DNA of 64,000 nt from JADJPO01 sp963825645 (GTDB taxonomy: Bacteria; Actinomycetota; Actinomycetes; Actinomycetales; Kineosporiaceae). Both the position numbers and the translations under genes were made by a program. Each line of letters starts with the position of its first letter. Position 1 is the first letter of the stretch. The notes under the pieces are model-generated. The model did no database searches, was not told the origin of the DNA, and was given only the letters and a program-made list of their open reading frames with translations. Location: assembly GCA_963825645.1 (NCBI GenBank), contig CAWGTT010000002.1, positions 434,001 to 498,000 on the forward strand, read 5' to 3'. This document shows, one piece after another, positions 18,593-28,509 of the stretch.

Positions 18593-19557
18593 AGCCCGCT
18601 CCCGACCCCGAACCGGTCGGGGAAGTCTGCTGCGTTGTCGCGCTGGCGCGCCACGGCGGCCAGCTTCGGGTCCCGCCGGTCGATCCGGTCCTGGACGAGC
18701 AGGAAGAACAGGGCGATCAGGATCGCCGCGACCGGGTACTGGGGTTCGACGACCATCGCGACCATGGCGCGCCAGGCCTGGTCCACGAGCTCGGCGAGCC
18801 GGGCCAGTCTCTGCCCGATGGTGATATCCGGCTCCGACCGCGCGGGTCGGGCCCCGGCCGGCGACGGCGGGGTGGGTTCGACCACGGCGATCTCGGTCGG
18901 GCTCGGGGTCGGCGAAGCGGACTGCGCGCCGTCCGGGTTGGGCCCGCCGGCTCCGGAGCCGGACTCGAGGCTCGGGCCGGGCTGGGCACCCGAGCCGGGC
19001 GTCGGGGTGGACGGCGCCACCCCGGTGCTGACCAGGCGCCAGACGAACCGGCCGTGCGCCTGCAGCCCCTGCTGGGCCAGCGCGGGGGCCAGCGAGACGG
19101 TGACCCGGAACGCCGTCGAGGCCGACAATGCGGGCCGCCAGCCGGTGGGCACCCCGTAGCCCTGCCCGGCGGTGGACAGGTCGGCCAGGCTGCCGGAGAA
19201 GATCGAGGACCCGGAGAAGGTCGAGCAGTCACCGAAACGAGCCCCGGTGCCCGCCTCGACGCTCAGCAGCAGGTGCTGGGCGAGCTCACCGCTGACCCCG
19301 GCCACACCGAACTGCACGGTGTCCTGCACCGTGGCGGCTTCGGCGCCGACCAGAAGGCACTGGGCGTACTGGCGTCCGGGGGCGAGCGTCAGGCCCGGGA
19401 ACATCGCCTGCCCACCGTCGTCGTCGAAGATCCCGACGCTGACCTGCTGCTGAGCCCCGGCAGCCGGGTCCGCGATGCTGAGCATGGAACCGAGGGCCAT
19501 CACTACGGCAGCCACGAGAAGTGGGCGTCGCGGCGCGACCGCGGGGCGCGCGACCAT
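18589..19557 (-). CDS. Second TasA/camelysin-like secreted protein with C-terminal anchor
   Basis: About 322 residues. The start is set by AGGAGG (19567-19572) nine bases before the ATG at 19557. A signal peptide ends near DPAAGAQQQ. The following domain of about 170 residues aligns by eye with the protein at 15738-16325: LAPGRQYAQCLLV against LQPGDTATKCLNV, then GTGARFGDCSTF, FSGSLADL and a final GRFVWRL against ATFTWE. A Pro/Thr/Ser-rich linker leads to a C-terminal membrane helix (VAAILIALFFLLVQ) and a basic tail, so it is surface-anchored. It lacks the clear AFTxS cleavage motif of the first copy. Function is unknown. Confidence 0.6.
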   Translation of the reverse strand: MVARPAVAPRRPLLVAAVVMALGSMLSIADPAAGAQQQVSVGIFDDDGGQAMFPGLTLAPGRQYAQCLLVGAEAATVQDTVQFGVAGVSGELAQHLLLSVEAGTGARFGDCSTFSGSSIFSGSLADLSTAGQGYGVPTGWRPALSASTAFRVTVSLAPALAQQGLQAHGRFVWRLVSTGVAPSTPTPGSGAQPGPSLESGSGAGGPNPDGAQSASPTPSPTEIAVVEPTPPSPAGARPARSEPDITIGQRLARLAELVDQAWRAMVAMVVEPQYPVAAILIALFFLLVQDRIDRRDPKLAAVARQRDNAADFPDRFGVGSGL

Positions 19558-19668
19558 GACCACCGCCCTCCTGCAGACCTCGCCCGGCCAGGTAGTCGAA
19601 TGTCGGCAGGACGGTGTTGGTCCTTGAGGCGGCGCCGGTGTCGGTGGCGCGGCGGGGGATGGACAGGG

Positions 19669-20711
19669 TCAGCGCCACAGACGGCCGGTGAGCCGCTCGT
19701 AGGCCTCCACGTACCGCGCCCGGGTCCGGGCGATGATCTTGTCGGGCAGCGGAGGCGGCGGCTGACCGCCGTACCGCTGCCACCCCGACGACGGCGAGGT
19801 CAGCCAGTCCCGCACGTACTGCTTGTCGAAGCTGGGCTGCGGACCGCCCGGGGCCCAGGCGTCGCCGGACCAGAACCGCGAGGAGTCCGGGGTCAGCACC
19901 TCGTCGCCGAGCACCAGGTCGTCCGCCGAGGCGTGCTCGTCACGCCCGACACCGGTCGGGCGACCGAACTCCAGCTTGGTGTCGGCCAGGACCAGCCCCC
20001 GGTCCCGGGCGATCCTCTCGGCACGTCGGTAGACGGCCAGCGTCAGCTCCCGCACCCGGACGGCGGTCGGCTCGCCGATCCGGTCGACCGCTGCGGCGAA
20101 GTCGATGTTCATGTCGTGCTCGCCCATCGGCGCCTTGGTCGCCGGGGTGAAGATCGCCCATTCGAGACGGGAGCCCTCGGCCAGGCCGTCGGGCAGCTCG
20201 ATCCCGCATACCGAGCCGGTCGCGCGGTACTCGGCGATACCGGAGCCGGCCAGGTAGCCGCGGGCCACGCACTCGATCGGCACCATCTCGAGCCGCCGAC
20301 ACAGCATCGCCCGGTCGGCCACCTCGGCCGGCACGTCGGGCCCCGTCACGTCGCCCGGCTCGGCGCCGCCCCGGGTTGGCAGCAGGTGGTTGGGCACGAC
20401 ATCGGCCAGCTGCTCGAACCACCACAGGCTGAGCGCGGTCAGAATGGCTCCCTTGTCCGGGATCGGCGTGCTCAACACGTGGTCGTAGGCCGAGATCCGG
20501 TCGCTGGCCACGACGAGAACGACGTCCGGTGCGGGGTGACCCGCCCCGACCCGAGCGTCGTCCGGAATGGTGTCGTCCGACAGGGTGTCGTCCGGGAGGT
20601 AGAGATCGCGCACTTTGCCGGAGTAGTGGTGGCGCCATCCGGGCAGCGTGGGGGCAGCCGCACGGCCCGTCGTCACGCCGATCACGTCCCGGCCGGCGGC
20701 GACTGCGTCGG

Positions 20712-20715
<4 letters not shown>
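19669..20715 (-). CDS. purC: Phosphoribosylaminoimidazole-succinocarboxamide synthase
   Basis: A 348-residue SAICAR synthetase, joining aspartate to CAIR in purine synthesis. Family blocks are YSGKVRDLY, VASDRISAYDHV, PDKGAILTALSLWWF, ECVARGYLAGSG and DTKLEFGR. It is longer than most bacterial copies because of an N-terminal extension and an Asp-rich insert after KVRDLYLPDD. The ATG overlaps the purD stop (ATGA at 20712-20715), so it is translated with purD. The remaining pathway genes are elsewhere. Confidence 0.96.
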
Positions 20716-21980
<1,265 letters not shown>

Positions 21981-22015
21981 GTGGTCAGCCTACTCAGGCC
22001 GTACGGCCCGCCAGG

Positions 22016-22435
22016 TCAGGCGCTGGCGCTGCCCAGATGGTCCTCGAGCCGAGCCAGGTCGACCTGCGCGGCATCGTTGGAGGAGCCGAACAGCTCGCTG
22101 ATGCCGGAGACGAAGCCGACCGGGTCCGAGGTGAACGACAACCGCACCCGGGTGTGGTGCTCGTCCACCGCGGAGAGCCGGATCTCGCCCTCGTACCGTG
22201 GTCCGGCCACCGCCTTCCAGGTGAACCGGTGCTCACGGGGGTGCGCGATCACCGCAGTGTTCACCTCTCGGGTCGTCCGGCCGCTGGTGACCACCATCCG
22301 GTAGCGCTGATGAGCGGTCTTGGTGACGAGCTTGAGACCCTCGATGAACATCGGCCAGGACTCGACCTCGCGCAGCCGTTCCTCGACCGCCGCGAGAGGT
22401 TGCGGAACGACCGAGGTGGCTTCCTGATGCGACAT
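22016..22435 (-). CDS. SRPBCC (polyketide cyclase/START-like) family protein
   Basis: A 139-residue small lipid- or aromatic-binding fold protein. The ATG at 22435 is preceded by GGAGG. The pattern LAAVEERLREVESWPMFIEG, with the W-P pair, then FTWKAVAGPRYEGEIRL and VRLSFTSD, follows the helix-grip fold seen in actinobacterial cyclase/dehydrase-like proteins. The C-terminal helix region LEDHLG is typical. No catalytic residue can be assigned. It sits upstream of purD on the same strand and is divergent from the MerR regulator, which might control it. Confidence 0.7.
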   Translation of the reverse strand: MSHQEATSVVPQPLAAVEERLREVESWPMFIEGLKLVTKTAHQRYRMVVTSGRTTREVNTAVIAHPREHRFTWKAVAGPRYEGEIRLSAVDEHHTRVRLSFTSDPVGFVSGISELFGSSNDAAQVDLARLEDHLGSASA

Positions 22436-22555
22436 CGTCAACACCTCCGCTTCTACGCTATGCCGCGCGGCCACCGCGCGGAAGCACCCGACGGCCCCAC
22501 CATTCGCGCGCCGAGGCCGATCACCGGGGCGGGCCCGCCGCGTCACTGACAGCGC

Positions 22556-22586
22556 TTGACCCTCACCCCGCGTGAGGCTGCACAGT
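22556..22586 (+). promoter_or_regulatory. MerR-type promoter with 19-bp spacer and dyad
   Basis: TTGACC (22556-22561) and CACAGT (22581-22586) are 19 bp apart, the over-long spacer characteristic of MerR-family targets. The spacer carries the dyad CCTCAC-N5-GTGAGG (22561-22577). Transcription would begin about 22593-22594, at the ATG of the regulator itself, giving a leaderless message. This fits autoregulation as known for TipA in Streptomyces. The boxes were assigned by eye. Confidence 0.6.
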
Positions 22587-22593
22587 GATGCGT

Positions 22594-23424
22594 ATGGAGG
22601 AGTCGCGAACCCCGCTCGAGCGACGGCCCGGGCCGCGGTCCGCGTCATCGCCCGCCGACGGCGCCGAGTACTCGGTGGGGCAGGTGAGCGAGATGCTCGG
22701 GGTGAGCGTGCGCACCTTGCACCACTATGACGAGATCGGCCTGCTCACCCCGAGCAGACGCTCGCCGTCCGGGTACCGGCTCTACGACAACGGCGACCTG
22801 ACCCGGTTGCAGCACATCGTGGTCTACCGGCGGCTCGAGTTCGGCCTGGAGGAGATCCGCATCCTGGTGGACGGCGAAGCCGCCGACGCCGAGGCGCACC
22901 TACGCCGCCAACGCGCGGCGGTCTCAGACCGGCTCGACGAGCTGCACGCCCTGGTGGGCGCCATCGACACCGCATTGGAGGCCGTCATGACGGATCGACC
23001 CATCACCATCGAGGAGATGAAGGAGCTGTTCGGCGACTCGTTCACCGAGGACTACCAGGGCGAAGCCGAGCAGCGGTGGGCAGACACCGACTCGTGGCGG
23101 CAGTCGCGCCAGCGCACCGACCGCTACACCAAGGGCGACTGGCAGGCCGTCAAGGCGGAGCAGGAGGCGGTCACCCTGGCACTCGCGGCCGCCCTGGACG
23201 CCGGGCTGCCGGCCACCAGCGAGTCGGCGATGGATGCCGCCGAGCAGCACCGCCGGCACATCCACGACCGGTTCTACGACGTCGGCTACGACATGCACCG
23301 GGGGTTGGCCGACATGTACCTCGCCGATCCGCGGTTCACCGCCTTCTACGAGACGGTGCGGGTGGGGCTGGCCCAGTACGTGCACGACGCGATCCACGCC
23401 AACGCCGACCGGCACGGGGACTGA
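22594..23424 (+). CDS. MerR-family regulator with TipAS ligand domain
   Basis: A 276-residue regulator. The N-terminal MerR helix-turn-helix has YSVGQVSEMLGVSVRTLHHYDEIGLL, then SGYRLY, and a dimerisation helix to about residue 130. The C-terminal part (EMKELFGD, then a helical, Asp/His-rich region to HANADRHGD) matches the TipAS antibiotic-recognition fold. TipA-type proteins bind thiopeptides or other compounds and switch on their own promoter. GTG 22585 and ATG 22588 are alternative starts; I prefer ATG 22594 because the promoter would begin transcription there. Confidence 0.9.
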   Translation: MEESRTPLERRPGPRSASSPADGAEYSVGQVSEMLGVSVRTLHHYDEIGLLTPSRRSPSGYRLYDNGDLTRLQHIVVYRRLEFGLEEIRILVDGEAADAEAHLRRQRAAVSDRLDELHALVGAIDTALEAVMTDRPITIEEMKELFGDSFTEDYQGEAEQRWADTDSWRQSRQRTDRYTKGDWQAVKAEQEAVTLALAAALDAGLPATSESAMDAAEQHRRHIHDRFYDVGYDMHRGLADMYLADPRFTAFYETVRVGLAQYVHDAIHANADRHGD

Positions 23425-23437
23425 GCTCCCCGGCACA

Positions 23438-23492
23438 TGAGCACCTGAGCACCTGAGCACCTGAGCACCTGAGCACCTGAGCACCTGAGCAC
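23438..23492. repeat. 8-bp tandem repeat, about 7 copies
   Basis: The octamer TGAGCACC repeats six times without a change, with a seventh copy lacking the last base, starting 14 bp after the MerR stop codon. It runs straight into the left arm of the large inverted repeat that follows. As an intergenic microsatellite it could vary in copy number between strains. Confidence 0.95.
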
Positions 23493-23737
23493 AACGTCAC
23501 GCCGTGCTCGTCTGGTGTGACGATCATCATTGTGCGCTGTGGTTGACGGCGACCGGTCGCCCAGCGGCTGACGTCACACGGTTCGCACGTTCTTGCAAGG
23601 TGATGTCGCGGATTCGCGATGTCGCGAATCCGCGACATCACCGCGCACGATGGTCGACCTAGACCGCATGGCGTGTCGCCCGTGGAGTTGTGGGTCCGAC
23701 ACGCATTCGGTCTGGCGAGCACGGCGTGACGTTGTGC
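23489..23737. repeat. Nested inverted-repeat element (22-bp outer arms, 19-bp inner hairpin)
   Basis: Outer arms 23489-23510 and 23716-23737 are perfect 22-bp reverse complements. Inside, arms 23601-23619 and 23622-23640 form a perfect 19-bp hairpin with a 2-nt loop. There are also a 14-bp palindrome at 23548-23561 and GTGTCG...CGACAC further right. The 330-bp gap holds no gene. The layout resembles a small non-autonomous element with terminal inverted repeats, but no target-site duplication is seen. A structured RNA or a 3' processing signal between the MerR and aminotransferase genes is also possible. Confidence 0.8.
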
Positions 23738-23754
23738 CCGTGTTTGGGGGGAGG

Positions 23755-25206
23755 TCAGCCGAGGCCGGCCGCCACGTCGTCCAGGGCCTCGGAGAGCAGG
23801 GCCAGGCCGTAACGTGCCTCGTCGTCGGTGATCGTCAACGGGGGGACGACGTGAGTGCGGCTGCCGTTGACGAACGGCAGCAGACCTCGCGCGCGGCAGC
23901 CCGCGGCCAGCGCGGCCATCGGCGCGTTCGCCGCGCCGGAGGCGTTGTAGGGCACCAACGGTTCGCGGGTCACCTTGTCCCGAACCAGCTCCAGCGCCCA
24001 GAACGCGCCGATGCCCCGGGCCTCGCCGACGATCGGGTGCCGCTCTGCCAGCTCGGTCAGCGCCGGGCCGAACACCTCGCGCCCCAACCGATCGGCGTTC
24101 TCGACAATCTTCTCGTCGGTCATCGCCGTGATCGTCGCGACCGCGGCAGCGCAGGCGAGCGGATGGCCGGAGTAGGTCAGGCCGCCGGGGAACGGCCGGG
24201 TGGCGAAGCTCTCGCAGATGGCCGACGAGATCACCACGCCGCCCAGCGGCACGTACCCGGAGTTCACCCCCTTGGCGAAGGCGATCAGGTCGGGCCGCAC
24301 CCCTTCGCCGGCCAGGTCGCAGGCGAACCATCGGCCGGCCCGGCCGAACCCGCTCATCACCTCGTCGGCAATCCAGACGATGCCGTAGCGGTCGCACAGC
24401 TCGCGCACTCCCGCCAGGTAGCCCGGCGGAGGCACCATGATCCCGGCGGTACCCGGGATCGACTCCAGCACGATGGCGGCGATGGTGGCCGGCCCCTCCA
24501 GCTGGATCGTCTGCTCCAGGTGGCGCAGCGCGCGCTCGCACTCCTGCGCCTCGGTGGTCGCCTCGAACGCGGAGCGGTACAAGAACGGACCGAAGAACCG
24601 GACGACGCCCTCGGCGCCGTAGTCGTTGGGCCAGCGCCGAGGGTCACCGGTGAGGTTGATCGCGGTGGTCGTGTTGCCGTGGTAGCTGCGGTAGCGGGAC
24701 AGCACCTTGCGGCGCCCCGTGTGCAGCCGAGCCATCCGGACCGCGTTCTCGATCGCGTCCGCACCCCCATTGGTGAAGAAGACGTGGCTGAAATGGCCAG
24801 ACGGCGAGCGGTCCCCACCGATGCCGGCGGCGCGCTCGACGATCAGCCGAGCCGCTTCGGACCGCGCGGCGTTGGCATGCTGCGGCGCGACGGTGGCCAG
24901 CACGGCGGCCTGGGCCTGGATCGCCTCGACCACGCGAGGATGCCCGAGCCCGATGTTGGTGAACACCAGCTGGCTGGAGAAGTCCAGGTGGACGGTGCCG
25001 TCGCCGTCCCATACCCAGGCCCCGGCACCCCCGGTGATCACGAGCGGGGTCAGCGCCGCCTGCGCCGACCAGGAGTGGAAGACGTGGGCACGGTCCAGCT
25101 CGTAGGCCCGCCGGGCGCCGTCCGGGTCAGGGGCCGGGGTCGGCCGGGTAGCCGGGACGACGGGTCCGACCACCGTTGCCGCCGAGGGGTTCGTAGCGCT
25201 CGTCAT
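23755..25206 (-). CDS. Class III PLP-dependent aminotransferase
   Basis: A 483-residue fold-type I aminotransferase. The PLP lysine is in AFAKGVNSGY; the aspartate that holds the pyridine nitrogen is in WIADEVMSGFGR; FFTNGGADAIENAVRMAR and YRSYHGNT are the phosphate-binding and substrate blocks. Similar enzymes include taurine-pyruvate and beta-alanine/omega-amino acid aminotransferases. The substrate cannot be settled, since neighbours (a MerR regulator and a DoxX-like gene) give no pathway. An Ala/Pro-rich N-terminal extension of about 35 residues precedes the conserved part. Confidence 0.9.
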   Translation of the reverse strand: MTSATNPSAATVVGPVVPATRPTPAPDPDGARRAYELDRAHVFHSWSAQAALTPLVITGGAGAWVWDGDGTVHLDFSSQLVFTNIGLGHPRVVEAIQAQAAVLATVAPQHANAARSEAARLIVERAAGIGGDRSPSGHFSHVFFTNGGADAIENAVRMARLHTGRRKVLSRYRSYHGNTTTAINLTGDPRRWPNDYGAEGVVRFFGPFLYRSAFEATTEAQECERALRHLEQTIQLEGPATIAAIVLESIPGTAGIMVPPPGYLAGVRELCDRYGIVWIADEVMSGFGRAGRWFACDLAGEGVRPDLIAFAKGVNSGYVPLGGVVISSAICESFATRPFPGGLTYSGHPLACAAAVATITAMTDEKIVENADRLGREVFGPALTELAERHPIVGEARGIGAFWALELVRDKVTREPLVPYNASGAANAPMAALAAGCRARGLLPFVNGSRTHVVPPLTITDDEARYGLALLSEALDDVAAGLG

Positions 25207-25323
25207 AGATCGCAGGGTAGTTCAGAGCGTGACGGCCGGGGCAGACGCGATTCGCCCGCCTCAGGTGGCGGGGAGGGCGCTGTGATGGGGACGCCGCAAC
25301 ATCATCGACGCGGCGTCGACGGG

Positions 25324-25875
25324 TCAGTGCAGCCAGCCGTTGTCGGCCACAGCCTGCCTGGTGGTCCACCAACCGCCGAGCCCGTAGTGGTTGCCCGCTC
25401 CGACGGCGGCAAGTGCGATCACGACCAGGGCGTACACCAGGTGGTCGTCGACGAAGGGGTTGTTCTCGAGAGGAAGGCTAGCCAGCCACATCATGCCGAG
25501 CAGCAGGGTGGCCGAGACCGCCGCGATCCGCATGGCGACACCAGCGATCAGCGAGATGCCGATGCCCAGTAGGCCGGCCATGAACAGCCAGTCGGCCCAG
25601 GCGTGGCCGACGAAGATCTCGAAGAACCCCTTGAAGGGGTTCTGCGACTCGGCACCGGTGACGCCTTTGAGGTACCCCGTGGTGGGGCTGCCGCCATTGA
25701 GCCACGCGCGCTCGGACGGCGTGGCCTTGCCGAGTCCGAACAGTTTGTCCACGAAGGCCCACAAGAACACGAAGCCCAGCGCGACTCGGGTCGCTGCCAG
25801 GGCCGGGGGGGCCAGTCGAGTTGCGGGAGCGGGTGCAGCAGGGGGGGCAGGCTGCGAGACCGTTGGCGCCGCCAT
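25324..25875 (-). CDS. DoxX/DoxD-like membrane protein
   Basis: A 183-residue membrane protein with four hydrophobic segments. The start is the ATG at 25875, with GGAGGAAG just upstream. The order is an Ala/Pro-rich tail, helix one (ATRVALGFVFLWAFVDKLFG), a loop with GGSPTTGYL and a conserved tryptophan region, then three helices ending in GGWWTTRQAV. This resembles the DoxD subunit of thiosulfate:quinone oxidoreductase and the wider DoxX family, whose actinobacterial members take part in redox and sulfur stress responses. The exact role is unknown. Confidence 0.75.
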   Translation of the reverse strand: MAAPTVSQPAPPAAPAPATRLAPPALAATRVALGFVFLWAFVDKLFGLGKATPSERAWLNGGSPTTGYLKGVTGAESQNPFKGFFEIFVGHAWADWLFMAGLLGIGISLIAGVAMRIAAVSATLLLGMMWLASLPLENNPFVDDHLVYALVVIALAAVGAGNHYGLGGWWTTRQAVADNGWLH

Positions 25876-25978
25876 CGTCTTCCTCCGTGGCTGGGAATCG
25901 TCGTGCTCTTGGAATCCAGACGCTATGGGCGCAGTCTTCATCTAGCTGAGACCTTGGTCGCATTAGGTGTCTGCGCGA

Positions 25979-26686
25979 TCACACTCCGCGACCCCGCAGC
26001 AGGAGGGTGGCGACGTCGAGCTCCTCCGGCGTGGTCACGTGCAGGTTGGCGACCTCGCCGGGCACGACGACCACCCGGGCGGCCCGACCGTCCACGCGGA
26101 GCGCGGCGACCATCGCCGAGTCCTCGACGCCGTCGCCCCCCGCCCCGTGCACGGCGCGCAGCACCTCGGCACGGAACGCCTGGGGCATCTGCACCAGCAC
26201 GTGACCCTCGCGGGGGACCGCCGCACCTCTGCTGCCGTCGGGGTTCACCGCAGCGATCGCCTCGGTGAGCGGCAGACCCGGCAGGGCGCCGTCGGCGCCG
26301 CGACGCACCGCCTCCACTACCGCGGCGAACAGCGCCGGCGAGGCCAGCGGGTGCGCGGCGTCGGCCACCACGATCACCTCGGCGTCGTCCGGCACGGCGG
26401 CCAAGCCGGCTCGGACCGAGGCGGCCCTGCTCGACCCCCCGGCGACGATCCGGTCGCCGGCCCGTGGCCTCAGGTCACCCTCGCGGACGACGGCCGGGTC
26501 CGCGACGACGCAGACCACGCCGTCGCACGCCGTCCGGGTGGCGGCCAGGCTGCGCTCGAGCAGGGTGAGGCCCTCCAGCTCGGCGAACTGCTTGGCACCG
26601 CCGAACCGGGCGCCGTTCCCGCCGCCGAGCACAATGCCCCAGACCTGACCGGCATCGCCCACCGGACTCCGGCTCGAGTCCGTCAT
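25979..26686 (-). CDS. ispD: 2-C-methyl-D-erythritol 4-phosphate cytidylyltransferase
   Basis: A 235-residue enzyme of the MEP isoprenoid pathway that makes CDP-ME from MEP and CTP. Signatures are GIVLGGGNGARFGGAKQFAEL at the N-terminus (CTP-binding glycine-rich loop and lysine), VVADAAHPL in the middle and VQMPQAFRAEVL. In many actinobacteria ispD is followed by ispF; here a DoxX-like gene follows instead. Divergent from the amidotransferase gene across 29 bp, so promoters must overlap the 5' ends. Confidence 0.92.
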   Translation of the reverse strand: MTDSSRSPVGDAGQVWGIVLGGGNGARFGGAKQFAELEGLTLLERSLAATRTACDGVVCVVADPAVVREGDLRPRAGDRIVAGGSSRAASVRAGLAAVPDDAEVIVVADAAHPLASPALFAAVVEAVRRGADGALPGLPLTEAIAAVNPDGSRGAAVPREGHVLVQMPQAFRAEVLRAVHGAGGDGVEDSAMVAALRVDGRAARVVVVPGEVANLHVTTPEELDVATLLLRGRGV

Positions 26687-26715
26687 AGGGCTGCAGCCTA
26701 GCTAGGCTGACCCGG

Positions 26716-27516
26716 GTGAAACCGTTCCTGCTGCTGGCCACGCGCGCCGAGGACGCCGCCGCGGACAACGAGTACGAGGCGTTCCTGGCCTACTCCGGTC
26801 TCGACGAGGCGCGGCTCGTGCGGCACCGCCTCGAACAGCGGCCACTCGGCGAGATCGACCTTGACGACCTGTCCGGGATCCTGCTCGGAGGCAGCCCGTT
26901 CAACTGCACCGACCCGGTCGAGGCGAAGTCCGCCGTCCAGCTACGGGTCGAGGCCGATCTTCGCCGGCTGCTCGACGCCGTCGTCGCGGCGGACTTCCCG
27001 CTGCTCGGCGCCTGCTACGGCATCGGCAGCGTCGGCGTGCACCAGGGCGCGGTAGTCGACCGTCAGTACGCCGAACCTGTTGGCGCCGTGCGGATCACAG
27101 TCACCGAGCAGGGCCGGGACGACCCGCTGCTGGCCGGCATGCCGGACTCGTTCGACGCCTTCGTCGGTCACAAGGAGGCAATCAGCACCCTGCCCGACCA
27201 TGCGGTGCTGCTGGCCAGCTCGGCGACCTGCCCGGTGCAGCTGTTCCGGATCAGGCGCCATGTCTACGCCACGCAGTTCCACCCTGAGCTCGACGTCGAC
27301 GGCCTGTGCACCCGGGTTGACACCTACAAGCACGCCGGGTACTTCGCTCCGCACGAGGCCGATGAGGTCAAGGCCATGGCACGACGCAGCACTGTCACCC
27401 ACCCGCCGACCCTGCTGCGAAACTTCGTGACCCGGTATGCGCGTGGGGAGACCGCGTCTGGCCTGCTCCATGATCCCGCCGAGGACCGCCGGACCGACCT
27501 CATCGGGTCGGTGTAG
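26716..27516 (+). CDS. Class I glutamine amidotransferase-like protein
   Basis: A 266-residue stand-alone GATase1 domain, similar in layout to the glutaminase half of GMP synthase. The nucleophile cysteine is in GACYGIGSVG, and the His-Glu pair is in TQFHPEL. FVGHKEA is the segment before them. Such free-standing proteins are usually annotated as glutamine amidotransferases or gamma-glutamyl hydrolases with unknown partners. The start is the GTG at 26716 and 3' ends converge with the LigD polymerase gene (6-bp gap). No synthase partner is adjacent. Confidence 0.85.
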   Translation: MKPFLLLATRAEDAAADNEYEAFLAYSGLDEARLVRHRLEQRPLGEIDLDDLSGILLGGSPFNCTDPVEAKSAVQLRVEADLRRLLDAVVAADFPLLGACYGIGSVGVHQGAVVDRQYAEPVGAVRITVTEQGRDDPLLAGMPDSFDAFVGHKEAISTLPDHAVLLASSATCPVQLFRIRRHVYATQFHPELDVDGLCTRVDTYKHAGYFAPHEADEVKAMARRSTVTHPPTLLRNFVTRYARGETASGLLHDPAEDRRTDLIGSV

Positions 27517-27522
27517 CGCCGC

Positions 27523-28509
27523 CTAGACCTCGGGCAGCGGCGTCGTCTCGGCAGCACCGGCCGCGGCAGCAAGGTCGGCCAGCAGGTCACCGTCGGCGGC
27601 CAGTCGCGCCGTGACCTCGGTGTGGTCGAGCTGGGTCAGCCCTCCGGCTTCCAGCTCAGCCCAGGTCCGCGGCGCCGCGACATGCGGAGACTGCCTGCCG
27701 CGCAACGAGTACGGCCCGATCGTGGTCTTGGCCGGGTTATTCTGGCTCCAGTCCAGCAACACCTTCCCGGGCCGGATCGCCTTGGTCATCCGGCTCACCA
27801 CCAGTCGGGGCAGCTCGCGCTGCATTCCCTCGGCGAGCGCCCTGGCGTAGCCCACCACGACCTCGGCATCCTGATCCCCGCGCAGGGCCGCGTACAGCTG
27901 CATCCCCTTGCCGCCGCTGGTCACCGGGTAGCAGTCCAGGCCGTCGCCGGCCAGGTACTCCCGGACGGAGAGCGCCACCTCCGTGCACTCGGCGAGCCCC
28001 GCTGGAGCCCCCGGGTCGAGGTCGACCACCAGCCGGTCCGGCGGGCGGGCCGACCCTCGGGTTCCCGGACCGTCCGGGGAGGGATCGGCGACCCATTGCG
28101 GCACGTGGATCTCCAAGGAGGCGAGGTTCGCCGTCCAGACCAGGGTGGCCAGGTCGTCGATCAGCGGATACGTGATCGTCTCGCGGTCCCTCATCGACCC
28201 GGGGACCGGCAAGCGCACCCTTCTGACCCATCCCGGCGTTCCGTTCGGCAGGTTCTTCTCGAAGAACGAGGGCCCGGCCACGCCGTCCGGCCAGCGCTTT
28301 CGGGTCGCCGGCCGGCGGCGCACGTGGGCGAGCATCGCCTCGGCGACGCCGGTGTAGTAGGCCAGCACCTCACCCTTGGTGGTGCCGGTCGCCGGGTAGA
28401 GCACCTTGTCGAGGTTGCGCAGCATCAGCCGGTGCTCACCGACCTGCACCACCTGCCCGGCCCCCTGCCCGGAACGCGCCGAGGAGCCCGAAGACCGCCC
28501 GGGCATCAC
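27523..28509 (-). CDS. ligD: LigD-type NHEJ polymerase/primase domain protein
   Basis: A 328-residue stand-alone polymerase domain of the LigD family (archaeo-eukaryotic primase fold), which fills ends before joining. Family blocks seen are LRNLDKVLYPATGTTKGEVL at the N-terminus, the metal-binding acidic pair in LVVDLDPG, SGGKGMQLYAAL, and the late LLDWSQNNPAKTT plus YSLRG. Here it is a separate gene from the ligase, whose stop codon it overlaps by four bases (28506-28509), so the two are co-translated. Ku is encoded divergently about 1.4 kb away. Confidence 0.93.
   Translation of the reverse strand: MMPGRSSGSSARSGQGAGQVVQVGEHRLMLRNLDKVLYPATGTTKGEVLAYYTGVAEAMLAHVRRRPATRKRWPDGVAGPSFFEKNLPNGTPGWVRRVRLPVPGSMRDRETITYPLIDDLATLVWTANLASLEIHVPQWVADPSPDGPGTRGSARPPDRLVVDLDPGAPAGLAECTEVALSVREYLAGDGLDCYPVTSGGKGMQLYAALRGDQDAEVVVGYARALAEGMQRELPRLVVSRMTKAIRPGKVLLDWSQNNPAKTTIGPYSLRGRQSPHVAAPRTWAELEAGGLTQLDHTEVTARLAADGDLLADLAAAAGAAETTPLPEV

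Noticed and set aside
23489..23737. Insertion sequence with transposase
   Set aside because: The element is only 249 bp with no coding capacity and no flanking target duplication, so only a MITE-like or structural interpretation remains.
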